DNA from: Pseudomonadota bacterium
GTDB taxonomy: Bacteria > Pseudomonadota > Gammaproteobacteria > Burkholderiales > Methylophilaceae
NCBI GenBank assembly: GCA_029556915.1
Contig: JAKQIT010000074.1
Location: forward strand, 62,001-126,000
Length of the DNA stretch: 64,000 bases
Reading direction: 5' to 3'
A program made the translations under genes and the position numbers. This document shows positions 9,489 to 18,401 of this stretch, piece after piece; the stretch's first letter is position 1; each line of letters begins with the position of its first letter. Below the pieces are notes generated by a model, which searched no databases, was not told where the DNA came from, and saw only the letters and a program-made list of their open reading frames with translations.

Positions 9489-10949
9489 TTAAAGCCCGGC
9501 CATTGCAATGTATTTAATTTCTAAATATTCATCTATGCCATGATGCGAGCCTTCACGCCCTAAACCAGATTGTTTCACGCCGCCAAATGGCGCTACTTCA
9601 TTAGAAATCATCCCTGTATTGACGCCCACCATGCCGTATTCCAACGCTTCTGCTACGCGCCAAATACGACCAATATCACGACTGTAAAAATAAGAAGCCA
9701 AACCGAATTCAGTATTATTTGCCATGGTAATCACGTCTTCATCGGTTTTAAAGCGGAATAACGGCGCCACGGGGCCAAACGTTTCTTCTTTAAAAATCAG
9801 GGCATTAGATGTAACGCCCGCAAGCACCGTTGGCTCATAAAACGTGCCACCTTGCGCGTGACGTTTGCCACCTTGTAGCAAGGTGGCGCCTTTAGCCACC
9901 GCATCAGCCACGTGGCTTTCTACCTTTTCCACAGCCGCTTCGTCAATCAATGGGCCTTGCGTGACCCCTTCAGTTGTGCCATCCCCTACTTTTAGCGTTG
10001 CAACTTTGGCTGCCAGCTTGGCTGCAAATGCATCAAACACGCCATCTTGTACAAATAAGCGGTTGGCGCACACGCAAGTTTGTCCTGCGTTTCTAAACTT
10101 GCTCACCATCGCGCCTTCAACTGCAGCGTCTAAATCCGCATCGTCAAACACAATAAATGGCGCATTACCGCCCAACTCGAGTGATAGTTTTTTAATCGTA
10201 TCAGCACATTGGCGCATTAAAATGCGTCCTACTTCGGTTGAGCCTGTAAATGATAATTTGGTCACAATCGGGCTTTCACACAGCACGGCACCGATTTCGC
10301 GCGCCTTGCCTGTCACCACTTGCAAAACACCTGCGGGTACACCTGCTTCCTCTGCCAATACGGCCAAAGCAATCGCAGATAATGGCGTATTTTCTGCCGG
10401 CTTGATTATCATAGAGCAGCCCGCCGCCAGTGCCGGTGCTGCTTTGCGCGTAATCATTGCGACTGGAAAATTCCACGGGGTAATTGCAGCCGTCACACCG
10501 ATGGGCTGCTTAATTACAAGCAACTTACGGTCTGCCATGGGTGCGGGAATCACCTCTCCGTACACCCGTTTGGCTTCTTCTGCAAACCACTCCACAAAGC
10601 TAGCGCCATATGTAATCTCACCGCGCGCCTCTGCGAGTGGTTTGCCCTGCTCTGCTGTTAAAATTTGGGCTAAATCTTCATGGTGCTCAACCATTAAACC
10701 AAACCAGCGTTTAAGAATTGCCGCGCGCGCTTTGGCGGTAAGTGCTTTCCACTGTTTTTGTGCAGTTTCTGCTGCATGAATGGCACGGGTCGTTTCTACT
10801 TTACCCATACGCGGGACTTCAACAATTATCTGACCATTCGCAGGGTTAGTGACGGTAAATGTTTCACCAGAATCCGCCCCAACCCATTGACCAGCTAACA
10901 GAGTGCGGTTATTTTTTAGTAATGCTGTGTGCTTGATTTGAAGCGCCAT
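9489..10949 (-). CDS. gabD: Succinate-semialdehyde dehydrogenase
   Basis: Oxidises succinate semialdehyde, the product of GabT, to succinate for the TCA cycle. The protein has 486 residues. Catalytic Cys292 lies in NAGQTCVCANR, the base Glu258 in LELGGNAPF and the cofactor motif in FTGSTEVG (234-241). These resemble the GabD subfamily. It is transcribed in the same direction as the potFGHI genes just upstream, with a hairpin in the 58-bp gap. Overall resemblance and the gabT partner make this call firmer than that of the neighbouring PuuC-type enzyme. Confidence 0.93.
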   Translation of the reverse strand: MALQIKHTALLKNNRTLLAGQWVGADSGETFTVTNPANGQIIVEVPRMGKVETTRAIHAAETAQKQWKALTAKARAAILKRWFGLMVEHHEDLAQILTAEQGKPLAEARGEITYGASFVEWFAEEAKRVYGEVIPAPMADRKLLVIKQPIGVTAAITPWNFPVAMITRKAAPALAAGCSMIIKPAENTPLSAIALAVLAEEAGVPAGVLQVVTGKAREIGAVLCESPIVTKLSFTGSTEVGRILMRQCADTIKKLSLELGGNAPFIVFDDADLDAAVEGAMVSKFRNAGQTCVCANRLFVQDGVFDAFAAKLAAKVATLKVGDGTTEGVTQGPLIDEAAVEKVESHVADAVAKGATLLQGGKRHAQGGTFYEPTVLAGVTSNALIFKEETFGPVAPLFRFKTDEDVITMANNTEFGLASYFYSRDIGRIWRVAEALEYGMVGVNTGMISNEVAPFGGVKQSGLGREGSHHGIDEYLEIKYIAMAGL

Positions 10950-10973
10950 GATGTTCTACTTTTAAGGTTTTAA

Positions 10974-11001
10974 GCTAGGTGCTTTAGATATCGCACCTAG
11001 C
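10974..11001 (-). other. Intercistronic stem-loop, potI-gabD
   Basis: Perfect 9-bp inverted repeat, GCTAGGTGC and GCACCTAGC, around a 10-nt AT-rich loop just after the potI stop codon. There is no T-run, so it is more likely a processing or partial-attenuation hairpin than a full terminator. Confidence 0.55.
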
Positions 11002-11007
11002 AAACTG

Positions 11008-11856
11008 CTACTTGTTGCTATCGCTATAGGCCTGTGCCTCTTCACGTTTACGCTTGCGCTCTTGGTGCGAGGTATAAAAGCTCGATGCGATTACAGCAAT
11101 AGTTACAACCACAATGGTGACTGTCGCCACCGCATTGATGGTAGGATTTAACCCTAATCTCGCACGCGAGAAAATCACCATTGGCATAGTAGAGTAGCCT
11201 GGGCCAGATAAAAATGACGATAGCACTACATCGTCAAAGGATAAAGTAAACGTCAGTAAAAATGCGGAAATCAGTGCTGGCAATAACAGCGGCAATGTTA
11301 CCAAGTAAAATACTTGCCAAGGTTTACAGCCTAAATCCATGGCCGCTTCATCCAGTTTTCCATCCATTTCTCGTAAACGTGATGTGACCACGACTGCGGC
11401 ATAAGCCGTGCCCAATAATGCATGGCCCAGCAAGATAGTAAACAAGCCCTTATCAGGAAAACCTAGCCAATGCTGCACTGAAATAATCATCAATAACAAT
11501 GATAAGCCCACGATAACATCGGGCATCACCAGCGGCATGCTAGACATGGATGATAGCAAAGTGCGACCTGTAAAACGTTTATAACGGTTTAAGGCAAACG
11601 CTGTAAACGTACCAAAGAACACGGACATGAGCGCAGAAATGCCTGCAATTTTAAGTGACAACAAAACGGCTGAAATCAAATCATCGTCTTTAATTAAAGC
11701 TTCGTACCAGCGCAAACTTGCATGCGTCCAAGTGGAAATCAGTTTTGAGTCATTAAAAGAGTAAACTACCAGCGTGAGGATGGGTAAGTACAAAAATAAA
11801 TAAACCGCAATCATCCATAGGTTAGAAAATATTTTGTTATTGGTCGCTTGGCTCAT
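11008..11856 (-). CDS. potI: Putrescine/spermidine ABC transporter permease, PotI type
   Basis: Inner-membrane subunit of a polyamine importer, 282 residues. About six hydrophobic segments are visible, starting with NLWMIAVYLFLYLPILTLVV. The cytoplasmic EAA loop (DEAAMDLGCKPWQVFYLVTLPLLLPAL, about residues 170-200) is the site that contacts the ATPase. The C-terminus is short, charged and cytoplasmic. Its ATG shares one base with the potH stop codon (TAATG), so the two are probably translationally coupled. Confidence 0.92.
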   Translation of the reverse strand: MSQATNNKIFSNLWMIAVYLFLYLPILTLVVYSFNDSKLISTWTHASLRWYEALIKDDDLISAVLLSLKIAGISALMSVFFGTFTAFALNRYKRFTGRTLLSSMSSMPLVMPDVIVGLSLLLMIISVQHWLGFPDKGLFTILLGHALLGTAYAAVVVTSRLREMDGKLDEAAMDLGCKPWQVFYLVTLPLLLPALISAFLLTFTLSFDDVVLSSFLSGPGYSTMPMVIFSRARLGLNPTINAVATVTIVVVTIAVIASSFYTSHQERKRKREEAQAYSDSNK

Positions 11857-12755
11857 TATTTGGCCTCCGCTTCTGCTTGAGATTTATTGTATATCGCCAT
11901 TGGCACTAAAATAAGCAATATCATCACTACCGCCACAGCAGAAGCCATCGGCCAATCATTGTTGCTAAAAAATTCATTCCAAAGCACACGACCAATCATC
12001 AACGTGCTTGACCCCCCCAATAGTTCTGGAATAACATACTCACCAATAGTAGGAATAAATACCAGCATCGAGCCTGCAATAATGCCCGCTTTCGAAAGCG
12101 GTACGGTAATCAACCAAAACGCCTTAAATGGGCTTGTACCGAGGTCTGCGGCAGCTTCTAAATAGCGAATATCTAACTTGGACAAATTTGCGTACAGAGG
12201 CAAAATCATAAATGGTAGGTAAGAGTACACCATGCCTATCATCAAAGAAAAAGGCGTGTTCATCATTGCGATTGGCGCATCAATCACTCCCATACTCATC
12301 AATACATTGTTGATAATGCCATTATTTTCTAATAGCGTTTTCCAAGCATAAATGCGTAGTAAAAATGATGTCCAAAATGGCAACATAATGAGCATAAGCA
12401 ACATAGGCTGTAAATGCTTGGGTGAACGTGCCATAAAATAGGCAAATGGATAACCAATCACCAAACAAATCAATGTGGTTAGTAAGGCATACTTAATTGA
12501 CGATAAGTATGTTTTAAGATACAAAGAGTCGCTGAAAATAAACTGATAACTTGAAAAATTAAGTGTTAGTTTAGGCCAACCGTTACTCCAATCAATCATA
12601 TTAGAAACTGAAGTACCTTGCATTTCAGATAAACTAATTTTTAGAATTATCAGAATAGGGATGGCTGCCAATAGAATAAACCAAAAGTATGGAATGCTAA
12701 TGACAGCATGCTTTCCATCTAACAACCGCGAGAAAAAACCTTGGTTAATCGCCAT
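11856..12755 (-). CDS. potH: Putrescine/spermidine ABC transporter permease, PotH type
   Basis: Partner inner-membrane permease. The ATG at 12755 is preceded by GGAGAG at good spacing; a TTG four codons further upstream is unlikely to be used. About 299 residues with several strongly hydrophobic segments and an EAA loop (LEAAADLGTSPFKAFWLITVPLSKAGI). It lies between potG (15-bp gap) and potI (1-base overlap) in one minus-strand transcript. Confidence 0.92.
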   Translation of the reverse strand: MAINQGFFSRLLDGKHAVISIPYFWFILLAAIPILIILKISLSEMQGTSVSNMIDWSNGWPKLTLNFSSYQFIFSDSLYLKTYLSSIKYALLTTLICLVIGYPFAYFMARSPKHLQPMLLMLIMLPFWTSFLLRIYAWKTLLENNGIINNVLMSMGVIDAPIAMMNTPFSLMIGMVYSYLPFMILPLYANLSKLDIRYLEAAADLGTSPFKAFWLITVPLSKAGIIAGSMLVFIPTIGEYVIPELLGGSSTLMIGRVLWNEFFSNNDWPMASAVAVVMILLILVPMAIYNKSQAEAEAK

Positions 12756-12770
12756 TTTTCTCTCCAATTT

Positions 12771-13892
12771 TTATTGTGCTAGTACAACCATCGCCAAATC
12801 GTTCCAATGCGCGTAAGCTCTATCACCCCATGTAAGTCCACAGCTCAAATCACGCGTATTGTTAAGCTCTTGCGCTTTAATCACCTTGCCACTGTCAAGT
12901 TTAAGGTGATAAGTCGTATGCGCTCCAAAATAGACAATTTCGATGACTTCACCTTCACACCAGTTATATTCACCCTTGGGTTTTTTATCAGACAAAATAA
13001 TCTTTTCTGGACGTAACGCAACACCAACAACCATACCCGAGTGCCCGCTCACGCCATGCCCCACATAATGTATACATTCAGGACACCGCACGGTCACGTG
13101 ATCGGCCTCATCCTCTTCAATTACACCATCAAATAAATTCACATTGCCAATAAAATCAGCCACTTTGCGACTATTAGGCATTTCATACACTGCGTCTGGC
13201 GCACCTACTTGTAAAAAATAACCTTCTGACATCACCGCTATACGCGATGCCATAGTCATGGCTTCTTCTTGGTCATGTGTGACAAGTACACAAGTCACGC
13301 CAACCTCTTCAATAATATTGACCAACTCTAGTTGCGTCGTTTCACGTAACTTTTTATCAAGAGCACCCAATGGCTCATCTAGGAGAAGCAATTGAGGACG
13401 CTTTGCCAGACTGCGCACCAAAGCAACACGTTGTTGCTGTCCACCTGAAAGTTGATGAGGCTTACGTTGTGCGTACTTGTTAAGTTGCGCAAGATTCAAC
13501 ATTTTTTCTACGCGTTCTGCGATTTGATCTTTAGGCATGCCATCGCGCTTTAGGCCAAATGCAATGTTTTCCCATACGCTCAAATGTGGGAACAACGCGT
13601 AAGACTGAAACATCATGTTAATAGGACGTTGGTATGGCGGCAAATTGGTAATATCTTGTCCTGCTAAGTAAATTTTCCCTTTAGTAGGGGTTTCAAAGCC
13701 CGCCATCATGCGTAAAAGCGTTGATTTTCCACAACCTGAACCGCCAAGAAGCGCAAATATTTCACCTTTATTCACGGTCAATGAAACATCATCTACCGCT
13801 TTTACTGTGCCGTCGTAAATTTTAGTTACATTTTCTACACGCAATAAAACTTCTTCTGCAGACTGATTGACTTCTTTAGGTGCGGTTGCCAT
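12771..13892 (-). CDS. potG: Polyamine ABC transporter ATP-binding protein, PotG type
   Basis: Cytoplasmic ATPase that drives polyamine uptake, 373 residues. Walker A is GGSGCGKST at 50-58, the ABC signature LSGGQ at 148-152 and Walker B LLLLDEP at about 168-174. A C-terminal TOBE-like domain contains VALRPEKI. AAGGG lies seven bases before the ATG. A 10-bp stem-loop separates it from the binding-protein gene upstream. Confidence 0.95.
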   Translation of the reverse strand: MATAPKEVNQSAEEVLLRVENVTKIYDGTVKAVDDVSLTVNKGEIFALLGGSGCGKSTLLRMMAGFETPTKGKIYLAGQDITNLPPYQRPINMMFQSYALFPHLSVWENIAFGLKRDGMPKDQIAERVEKMLNLAQLNKYAQRKPHQLSGGQQQRVALVRSLAKRPQLLLLDEPLGALDKKLRETTQLELVNIIEEVGVTCVLVTHDQEEAMTMASRIAVMSEGYFLQVGAPDAVYEMPNSRKVADFIGNVNLFDGVIEEDEADHVTVRCPECIHYVGHGVSGHSGMVVGVALRPEKIILSDKKPKGEYNWCEGEVIEIVYFGAHTTYHLKLDSGKVIKAQELNNTRDLSCGLTWGDRAYAHWNDLAMVVLAQ

Positions 13893-13933
13893 AAAAAACC
13901 CTTAATGAGTGGATGCCCAGTGAAGAATGCTAT

Positions 13934-13960
13934 GTGTGAGGCGAGTTTTGCGCCTCACAC
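13934..13960 (-). other. Intercistronic stem-loop between potF and potG
   Basis: Perfect 10-bp inverted repeat, GTGTGAGGCG and CGCCTCACAC, with a 7-nt loop, 12 bases after the potF stop codon. There is no T-run on the transcribed strand. Hairpins in this position of importer operons often protect the binding-protein message and let it exceed that of the membrane subunits; that role is inferred here. Confidence 0.6.
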
Positions 13961-13971
13961 TTTTAAACAAA

Positions 13972-15201
13972 CTAAACGCCAGATTTGAATTTCGTATATA
14001 AACGCGTCAAAGTGCGTTTAGCTTCTTGGCTCTCCACACCAGGGGGTACCATTTTTGCTAAATCCTCATCAGATAAATATACAGATTTATTGTTTTTAAT
14101 TTCATCATCAACAAATTCAGTTGCTGCTCTGTTTGGATTAGCATAGGTGACCTCATTGGTAATGGCTGCAGCTACTTTTGGTTGCATCACATAGTTCATA
14201 AATATATGTGCATTATTAGGGTGTTTAGCATCGGCTGGAATCGCCATGGTATCCATAAAAATCAAGCCACCCGTTTTTGGTACAAGCGCTACAATTTTTT
14301 GCTCTGATTTATTCTCAATAGAGCGTTTACGCGCCAAATTAAAATCACCAGCCCAACCATAAGCCACACAAACATTGCCCCCAGCTAAATCTTCAATTTG
14401 ACCGCCAGAATTGAATTTTTTAATATCAGGTCGCACTTTCATCAGCATCTCAAACGCAGCTTGGTAGTCTTCATTTGAGGCTGTAAATACTGGTTTACCC
14501 ATATAATGCAATGCTGCTTGAAACACATCAGTGGGAGTGTCCAACATGGTAATACCACACGATTTTAATTTATTAGTATATGTTGGATTAAATATCAAAT
14601 CCCAAGCATTGTCAGGCATAGGGGTGTCGCCAAGCGCAGCTTTGACTTTATCTTCGTTAATGCCAACTGTGTTATAGCTCCACATCCAGTCAATCAAATA
14701 CTGGTTACCAGGGTCTACACCTTCCATTTGCTTGAGAATGCCTGTATCTAGGTTTTTCCAGTTGGGGAGTTTTGTCTTATCTAACTTTTGAAATAATCCA
14801 CCATCTAACTGCTGTTTAGCCCAATTTGAAGATGGCACAACGATGTCATAACCCGTGTTTTTAGCAATTAATTTTGCATGCAAAATCTCATTGCTATCAA
14901 ACACATCATAGCGTACTTTGATGCCCGTTTCTTTTTCAAAATTTTCGATAGTATCTGGCGCTATATAATCAGACCAGTTGTAAATATTAAGAATCTTTTC
15001 TTCATCTGAAGCATTTGCTGATGGCGTTTGGCTAGATGCACTGCTTGATGCAACATTAGCGTCTGAAGTTGAAGCAGGTTTATCTTCAGCTGTTTTTTTA
15101 CCAGAGTCACCGCATGAAGCAGTCACCAAAGTCATACCAATAATCAATAATGCATTTAGCACACTTTTATTCAACAAACTTATATTGAATGAATTGTTCA
15201 T
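13972..15201 (-). CDS. potF: Polyamine ABC transporter substrate-binding lipoprotein, PotF type
   Basis: Captures polyamine for the PotGHI importer. The protein has 409 residues, with a lipoprotein signal ending in LVTASC (Cys30 as the lipidation site) and a Ser/Ala-rich tether to about residue 67. The binding-protein body starts at LNIYNWSDYIAPDTIENFEK, typical of PotD/PotF. GGAG lies seven bases before the ATG. It is the first gene of potF-potG-potH-potI. A lipid anchor is unusual for Enterobacteria-type PotF, which is periplasmic. Putrescine versus spermidine specificity cannot be told. Confidence 0.92.
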   Translation of the reverse strand: MNNSFNISLLNKSVLNALLIIGMTLVTASCGDSGKKTAEDKPASTSDANVASSSASSQTPSANASDEEKILNIYNWSDYIAPDTIENFEKETGIKVRYDVFDSNEILHAKLIAKNTGYDIVVPSSNWAKQQLDGGLFQKLDKTKLPNWKNLDTGILKQMEGVDPGNQYLIDWMWSYNTVGINEDKVKAALGDTPMPDNAWDLIFNPTYTNKLKSCGITMLDTPTDVFQAALHYMGKPVFTASNEDYQAAFEMLMKVRPDIKKFNSGGQIEDLAGGNVCVAYGWAGDFNLARKRSIENKSEQKIVALVPKTGGLIFMDTMAIPADAKHPNNAHIFMNYVMQPKVAAAITNEVTYANPNRAATEFVDDEIKNNKSVYLSDEDLAKMVPPGVESQEAKRTLTRLYTKFKSGV

Positions 15202-15253
15202 TTAAAGCTCCAAAATTTTAAAGTTAAAAGTAATCAAAAAATCCCAAATCGTA

Positions 15254-15263
15254 TTGTATACAA
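15254..15263. promoter_or_regulatory. Palindromic operator candidate upstream of potF
   Basis: TTGTATACAA is a perfect 10-bp palindrome about 55 bp before the potF ATG. It resembles sites of GntR/FadR-type regulators. No such regulator gene is visible in the window, so the binding protein is unknown. Confidence 0.35.
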
Positions 15264-15352
15264 AGCAATTAACCATCTCTAACTAGCTTTCTAATCATAT
15301 ATCCTCGCACACTCAACTCAAAAATAATTCTATCAGTAATTATGTTTGATGA

Positions 15353-15368
15353 AGCATTTAATATGCCA
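15353..15368 (-). promoter_or_regulatory. Sigma-54-like promoter element for potF
   Basis: Minus strand TGGCATATTAAATGCT has the required GG and GC dinucleotides ten bases apart and most of the TGGCAC-N5-TTGCW consensus. It predicts a start near 15342 and a leader of about 140 nt before potF. The match is imperfect. Confidence 0.4.
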
Positions 15369-15433
15369 AACTAAGTCTTTTTTTACGTTCCTAAATTAAG
15401 TTCAAGTGTTTAAATGTGCTGTTTCAATAAATA

Positions 15434-15446
15434 TGGTCTAAGACCA
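15434..15446. promoter_or_regulatory. 13-bp palindrome, possible activator site
   Basis: TGGTCTAAGACCA is a perfect odd-centred palindrome about 100 bp upstream of the start predicted from the sigma-54-like element. That is a normal position for an enhancer-binding protein. The role is inferred from position only. Confidence 0.3.
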
Positions 15447-15587
15447 GTGTTTAGCGCGCAATACTTCAAATTATTCGTCATTAAAAAAGAAATAAACACG
15501 CGCTATAAAAGAGCATGCGCGACACATTTGACCAATGGTGGTGCGTCAACCATAAACATCAAGCTGTTCTCCATTATTGCTTGACGA

Positions 15588-16955
15588 CTACATCACGCCT
15601 AGTTTTTTTAAATCAGCTAATGTAGCATCCAAACACAAATATATTAACCCAGCCATTTCATCAATTTGTGCTTTAGTGGTCACGAGTGGCGGCGCAATAA
15701 TCATACGATCGCCTACTGCACGCATAATTAAACCATTTGCAAAACAATGCCCGCGACAAATCATGCCTACCTCTAAATTTTCGTCAAAATGTGTATGGTT
15801 ATTTTTATCTTTCATCAGCACAAAACCAGCCACCAAGCCACACGTTTTGGCGTCAGCCACTAAAGGATGCTTAGCTAATTCTCGATATTTTTGTGCTAAA
15901 TATGGACCTGTCTCATAACGCACCTGATTGACTAAGTCTTCTTTTTCGATAATTTCTAAATTGGCTATTGCCACAGCGCAAGCGGTGGGGTGTCCTGAAT
16001 ATGTATAGCCATGATTAAACTCTCCGCCCTGCTCTATCAGAACTTTTGCAACGCGTTTACCCACCACAACTCCACCCAATGGAATATAGCCAGAGGTCAC
16101 CCCTTTGGCAAAAGTCATTAGATCTGGTTTAGCGCCCATGAGTTGTGAACCAAACCATGTACCAAGTCGCCCAAAACCGCAAATAACTTCATCACAAATC
16201 AACAAAATTCCGTATTTATCACAAATACGCTGAATTTCTGGCCAGTAAGTTTTAGGTGGAATAATCACCCCACCAGCACCTTGTACTGGCTCGCCAATAA
16301 ATGCTGCAACCTTATCTGCGCCCACTTCTAAAATTTTAGCCTCTAACCAACCTGCCGCTTTAATGCCAAATGCATCACTATCTTCATTCGGGGCAAGATC
16401 ATATTGATATGGTTGCTCGATATGCACTATATCTGGAATAACACCACCTTGTGTGTGCATACCTTCCATGCCACCAAGCGATGAGCCTACCATCGTAGAG
16501 CCATGATAAGCATTTTTACGGCTGATGATTACAGTGCGCTGCGGTTGCCCAAGTGTTGCCCAATAATGGCGCACCATACGCACATTAGTGTCGTTAGATT
16601 CAGAACCAGAGCTACTAAAAAACACATGGCTAAAGTTGTTACCAGCCAGCTGAATAATTTTTTCAGCCAGCTTTACCGCGGGAACATTAGTGGTTTGGAA
16701 AAAGCTATTATAAAACGGCAACTCCGTCATCTGTTTGGCAGCGGCATCCACTAGCTCTTTGCGTCCGTAGCCCACATTGACGCACCACAAGCCCGACATT
16801 GCATCAAAGATTTTATGCCCTTCAGAATCCCAAATGTGTACATTATCTGCTTTGGTAATAACACGTGCGCCTTTAGCCGCCAGACTTTTATGGTCTGTGA
16901 ATGGATGCATATAGTGCGCTGAATCTAACGTCTGAATTTCTTTGGTATTCGTCAT
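15588..16955 (-). CDS. spuC: Putrescine-pyruvate aminotransferase (SpuC type)
   Basis: Class III PLP aminotransferase of 455 residues. The PLP-binding motif is LLICDEVICGFGR (251-263) and the Schiff-base lysine is Lys284 in TFAKGVTSGY. The pattern HYMHPFTDHK near the N-terminus and AMSGLWCVNVGYGR resemble SpuC/putrescine- or diamine-pyruvate transaminases. It would give 4-aminobutyraldehyde directly, a second route beside glutamylation. It follows puuA by 28 bp, with GAG upstream of the ATG, so it is probably co-transcribed with puuD and puuA. Confidence 0.88.
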   Translation of the reverse strand: MTNTKEIQTLDSAHYMHPFTDHKSLAAKGARVITKADNVHIWDSEGHKIFDAMSGLWCVNVGYGRKELVDAAAKQMTELPFYNSFFQTTNVPAVKLAEKIIQLAGNNFSHVFFSSSGSESNDTNVRMVRHYWATLGQPQRTVIISRKNAYHGSTMVGSSLGGMEGMHTQGGVIPDIVHIEQPYQYDLAPNEDSDAFGIKAAGWLEAKILEVGADKVAAFIGEPVQGAGGVIIPPKTYWPEIQRICDKYGILLICDEVICGFGRLGTWFGSQLMGAKPDLMTFAKGVTSGYIPLGGVVVGKRVAKVLIEQGGEFNHGYTYSGHPTACAVAIANLEIIEKEDLVNQVRYETGPYLAQKYRELAKHPLVADAKTCGLVAGFVLMKDKNNHTHFDENLEVGMICRGHCFANGLIMRAVGDRMIIAPPLVTTKAQIDEMAGLIYLCLDATLADLKKLGVM

Positions 16956-16982
16956 GATATTCTCGATATAACTAAATTAACT

Positions 16983-18353
16983 TTAAACGTGCATTAAAAG
17001 GTGTTCGCGTTCCCATGGACTAATCACACGCATAAACTCATCATGTTCAGCATCTTTTACTGCTAAATATACATCGACAAAATTTTTGCCTAACACTTCA
17101 TGCAAAGCTTTTGCATCTTCTAGTTCGCGAATCGCCTCAGAAAGACCACGTGGCAATTGGTAATCCAGCGCGTAGGCACTACCAGTGGTTTCTGCGGTGG
17201 GTTGCAATTTTTCTTTAATGCCTAAATATCCACAGGCCAAAGTGACTGCCATTGCCAAATAAGGGTTTGCATCTGCACCCACCACCCGATTTTCAACCCG
17301 ACGTGCATTAGGCTCTGAAATCGGCACACGAATACCCACTGTGCGGTTATCATATCCCCACTCAATGTTAATCGGCGCAGCGCCATTACGCACGATGCGA
17401 CGATATGAATTCACATAAGGTGCAAGCAGCACCATTGCCGCAGGTAAGTATTTTTGAAGCCCTGCAATATAGTTAAAGAAAATGGGCGAAGCTGTGCCAT
17501 CGGCTTTACTAAAAATATTGTTGCCTGTTTTAGCATCAATCACGCTTTGGTGTATATGCATGGCCGAGCCTGGCTCATTTTGCATAGGTTTTGCCATAAA
17601 AGTCGCATACATGCCGTGACGCATGGCGACTTCACGCAGGGTGCGCTTAAAGAAAAAGGTCTTATCAGCCAGCACCATAGGCTCGTCATGTAAAAAGTTG
17701 ATTTCCATTTGCCCTGCACCAAACTCATGAATCAACGTATCCAACTCTAAGCCCATTAAATCGCAATAATCATAAAGGTCTTCAAATACCGGATCAAACT
17801 CATTCACCGCATCAATGCTAAACAACTGACGGCTAGTTTCTTTGCGACCGCTTCGACCTACTGGCGGACTGAGCGCAACATCTGGATCAGTATTGCGCTC
17901 AAGCAAATAAAACTCTAGCTCAGGCGCAACAATAGGAGTAAAGCCTAAATCTTTATACAAATTGGTCACGCGACGCAATACGTTTCTTGGTGCAAAATCA
18001 ATCGGCTTACCATGATGATCAACACAATCCATAATCACTTGTGCGGTTGGGTCTTGCGCCCACGGTACCACACGTAATGTGCTGGGGTCTGGAATCAACA
18101 CCATGTCTTTATCGGTAAAGCCAAATACCCTATCGTAACCTTCGTGATCCTCTGGAGATTCCCCCGTTACCGTCATACCAAATACCGCTTCTGGCAAGCG
18201 CATGGCTCGGTCTGTTGAGAATTTCTCACGCGGTAAGATTTTCCCCCGTGCCACACCTGTTAAATCGGGCACCAAGCATTCCACTTCGGTAATATTATTA
18301 TCTGTTAGCCACTTATCCATATCGATATGATTTGTTACGGTTTTTTCTGTCAT
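16983..18353 (-). CDS. puuA: Gamma-glutamylputrescine synthetase (glutamine synthetase family)
   Basis: ATP-dependent ligase, predicted to join glutamate to putrescine as the first step of the Puu pathway. The frame is open to 18401, but GGAG eight bases before the ATG at 18353 favours that start and a protein of 456 residues. Glutamine-synthetase core motifs are APELEFYLLE, EFGAGQMEINFLH, GSAMHIHQSV, NGAAPINIEWGYDNRTVGIR and ENRVVGADANPYLA. The N-terminus (LVPDLTGVARGK) resembles PuuA/SpuI rather than GlnA. It lies between puuD and spuC. Confidence 0.9.
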   Translation of the reverse strand: MTEKTVTNHIDMDKWLTDNNITEVECLVPDLTGVARGKILPREKFSTDRAMRLPEAVFGMTVTGESPEDHEGYDRVFGFTDKDMVLIPDPSTLRVVPWAQDPTAQVIMDCVDHHGKPIDFAPRNVLRRVTNLYKDLGFTPIVAPELEFYLLERNTDPDVALSPPVGRSGRKETSRQLFSIDAVNEFDPVFEDLYDYCDLMGLELDTLIHEFGAGQMEINFLHDEPMVLADKTFFFKRTLREVAMRHGMYATFMAKPMQNEPGSAMHIHQSVIDAKTGNNIFSKADGTASPIFFNYIAGLQKYLPAAMVLLAPYVNSYRRIVRNGAAPINIEWGYDNRTVGIRVPISEPNARRVENRVVGADANPYLAMAVTLACGYLGIKEKLQPTAETTGSAYALDYQLPRGLSEAIRELEDAKALHEVLGKNFVDVYLAVKDAEHDEFMRVISPWEREHLLMHV

Positions 18354-18401
18354 TTTGCTTGCTCCTGAAGTTTTGTGAGGTTTAAATTTACATTCAAACA
18401 C

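Larger units (their letters stand above)
15202..15587. other. Intergenic region upstream of potF (no gene)
   Basis: This 386-bp AT-rich gap holds no convincing ORF. It contains a TTGTATACAA palindrome, a sigma-54-like element pointing towards potF and the palindrome TGGTCTAAGACCA, each listed separately. It is therefore the likely control region of the importer operon. Confidence 0.7.

Noticed and set aside
9865-10779. 304-codon open frame on the plus strand opposite gabD
   Set aside because: It is the complement of a gene with complete aldehyde dehydrogenase motifs, and its Ser/Ala/Pro-rich composition is typical of an antisense shadow frame.
10974-11001. Inverted repeat GCTAGGTGC/GCACCTAGC as an NtrC site
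   Set aside because: Half-site order is reversed and the spacing is 10 rather than 5 bases.
13067-13076. Second GTATAC palindrome resembling the potF operator
   Set aside because: It lies inside the potG coding sequence, lacks the TTG/CAA ends and has no promoter near it.
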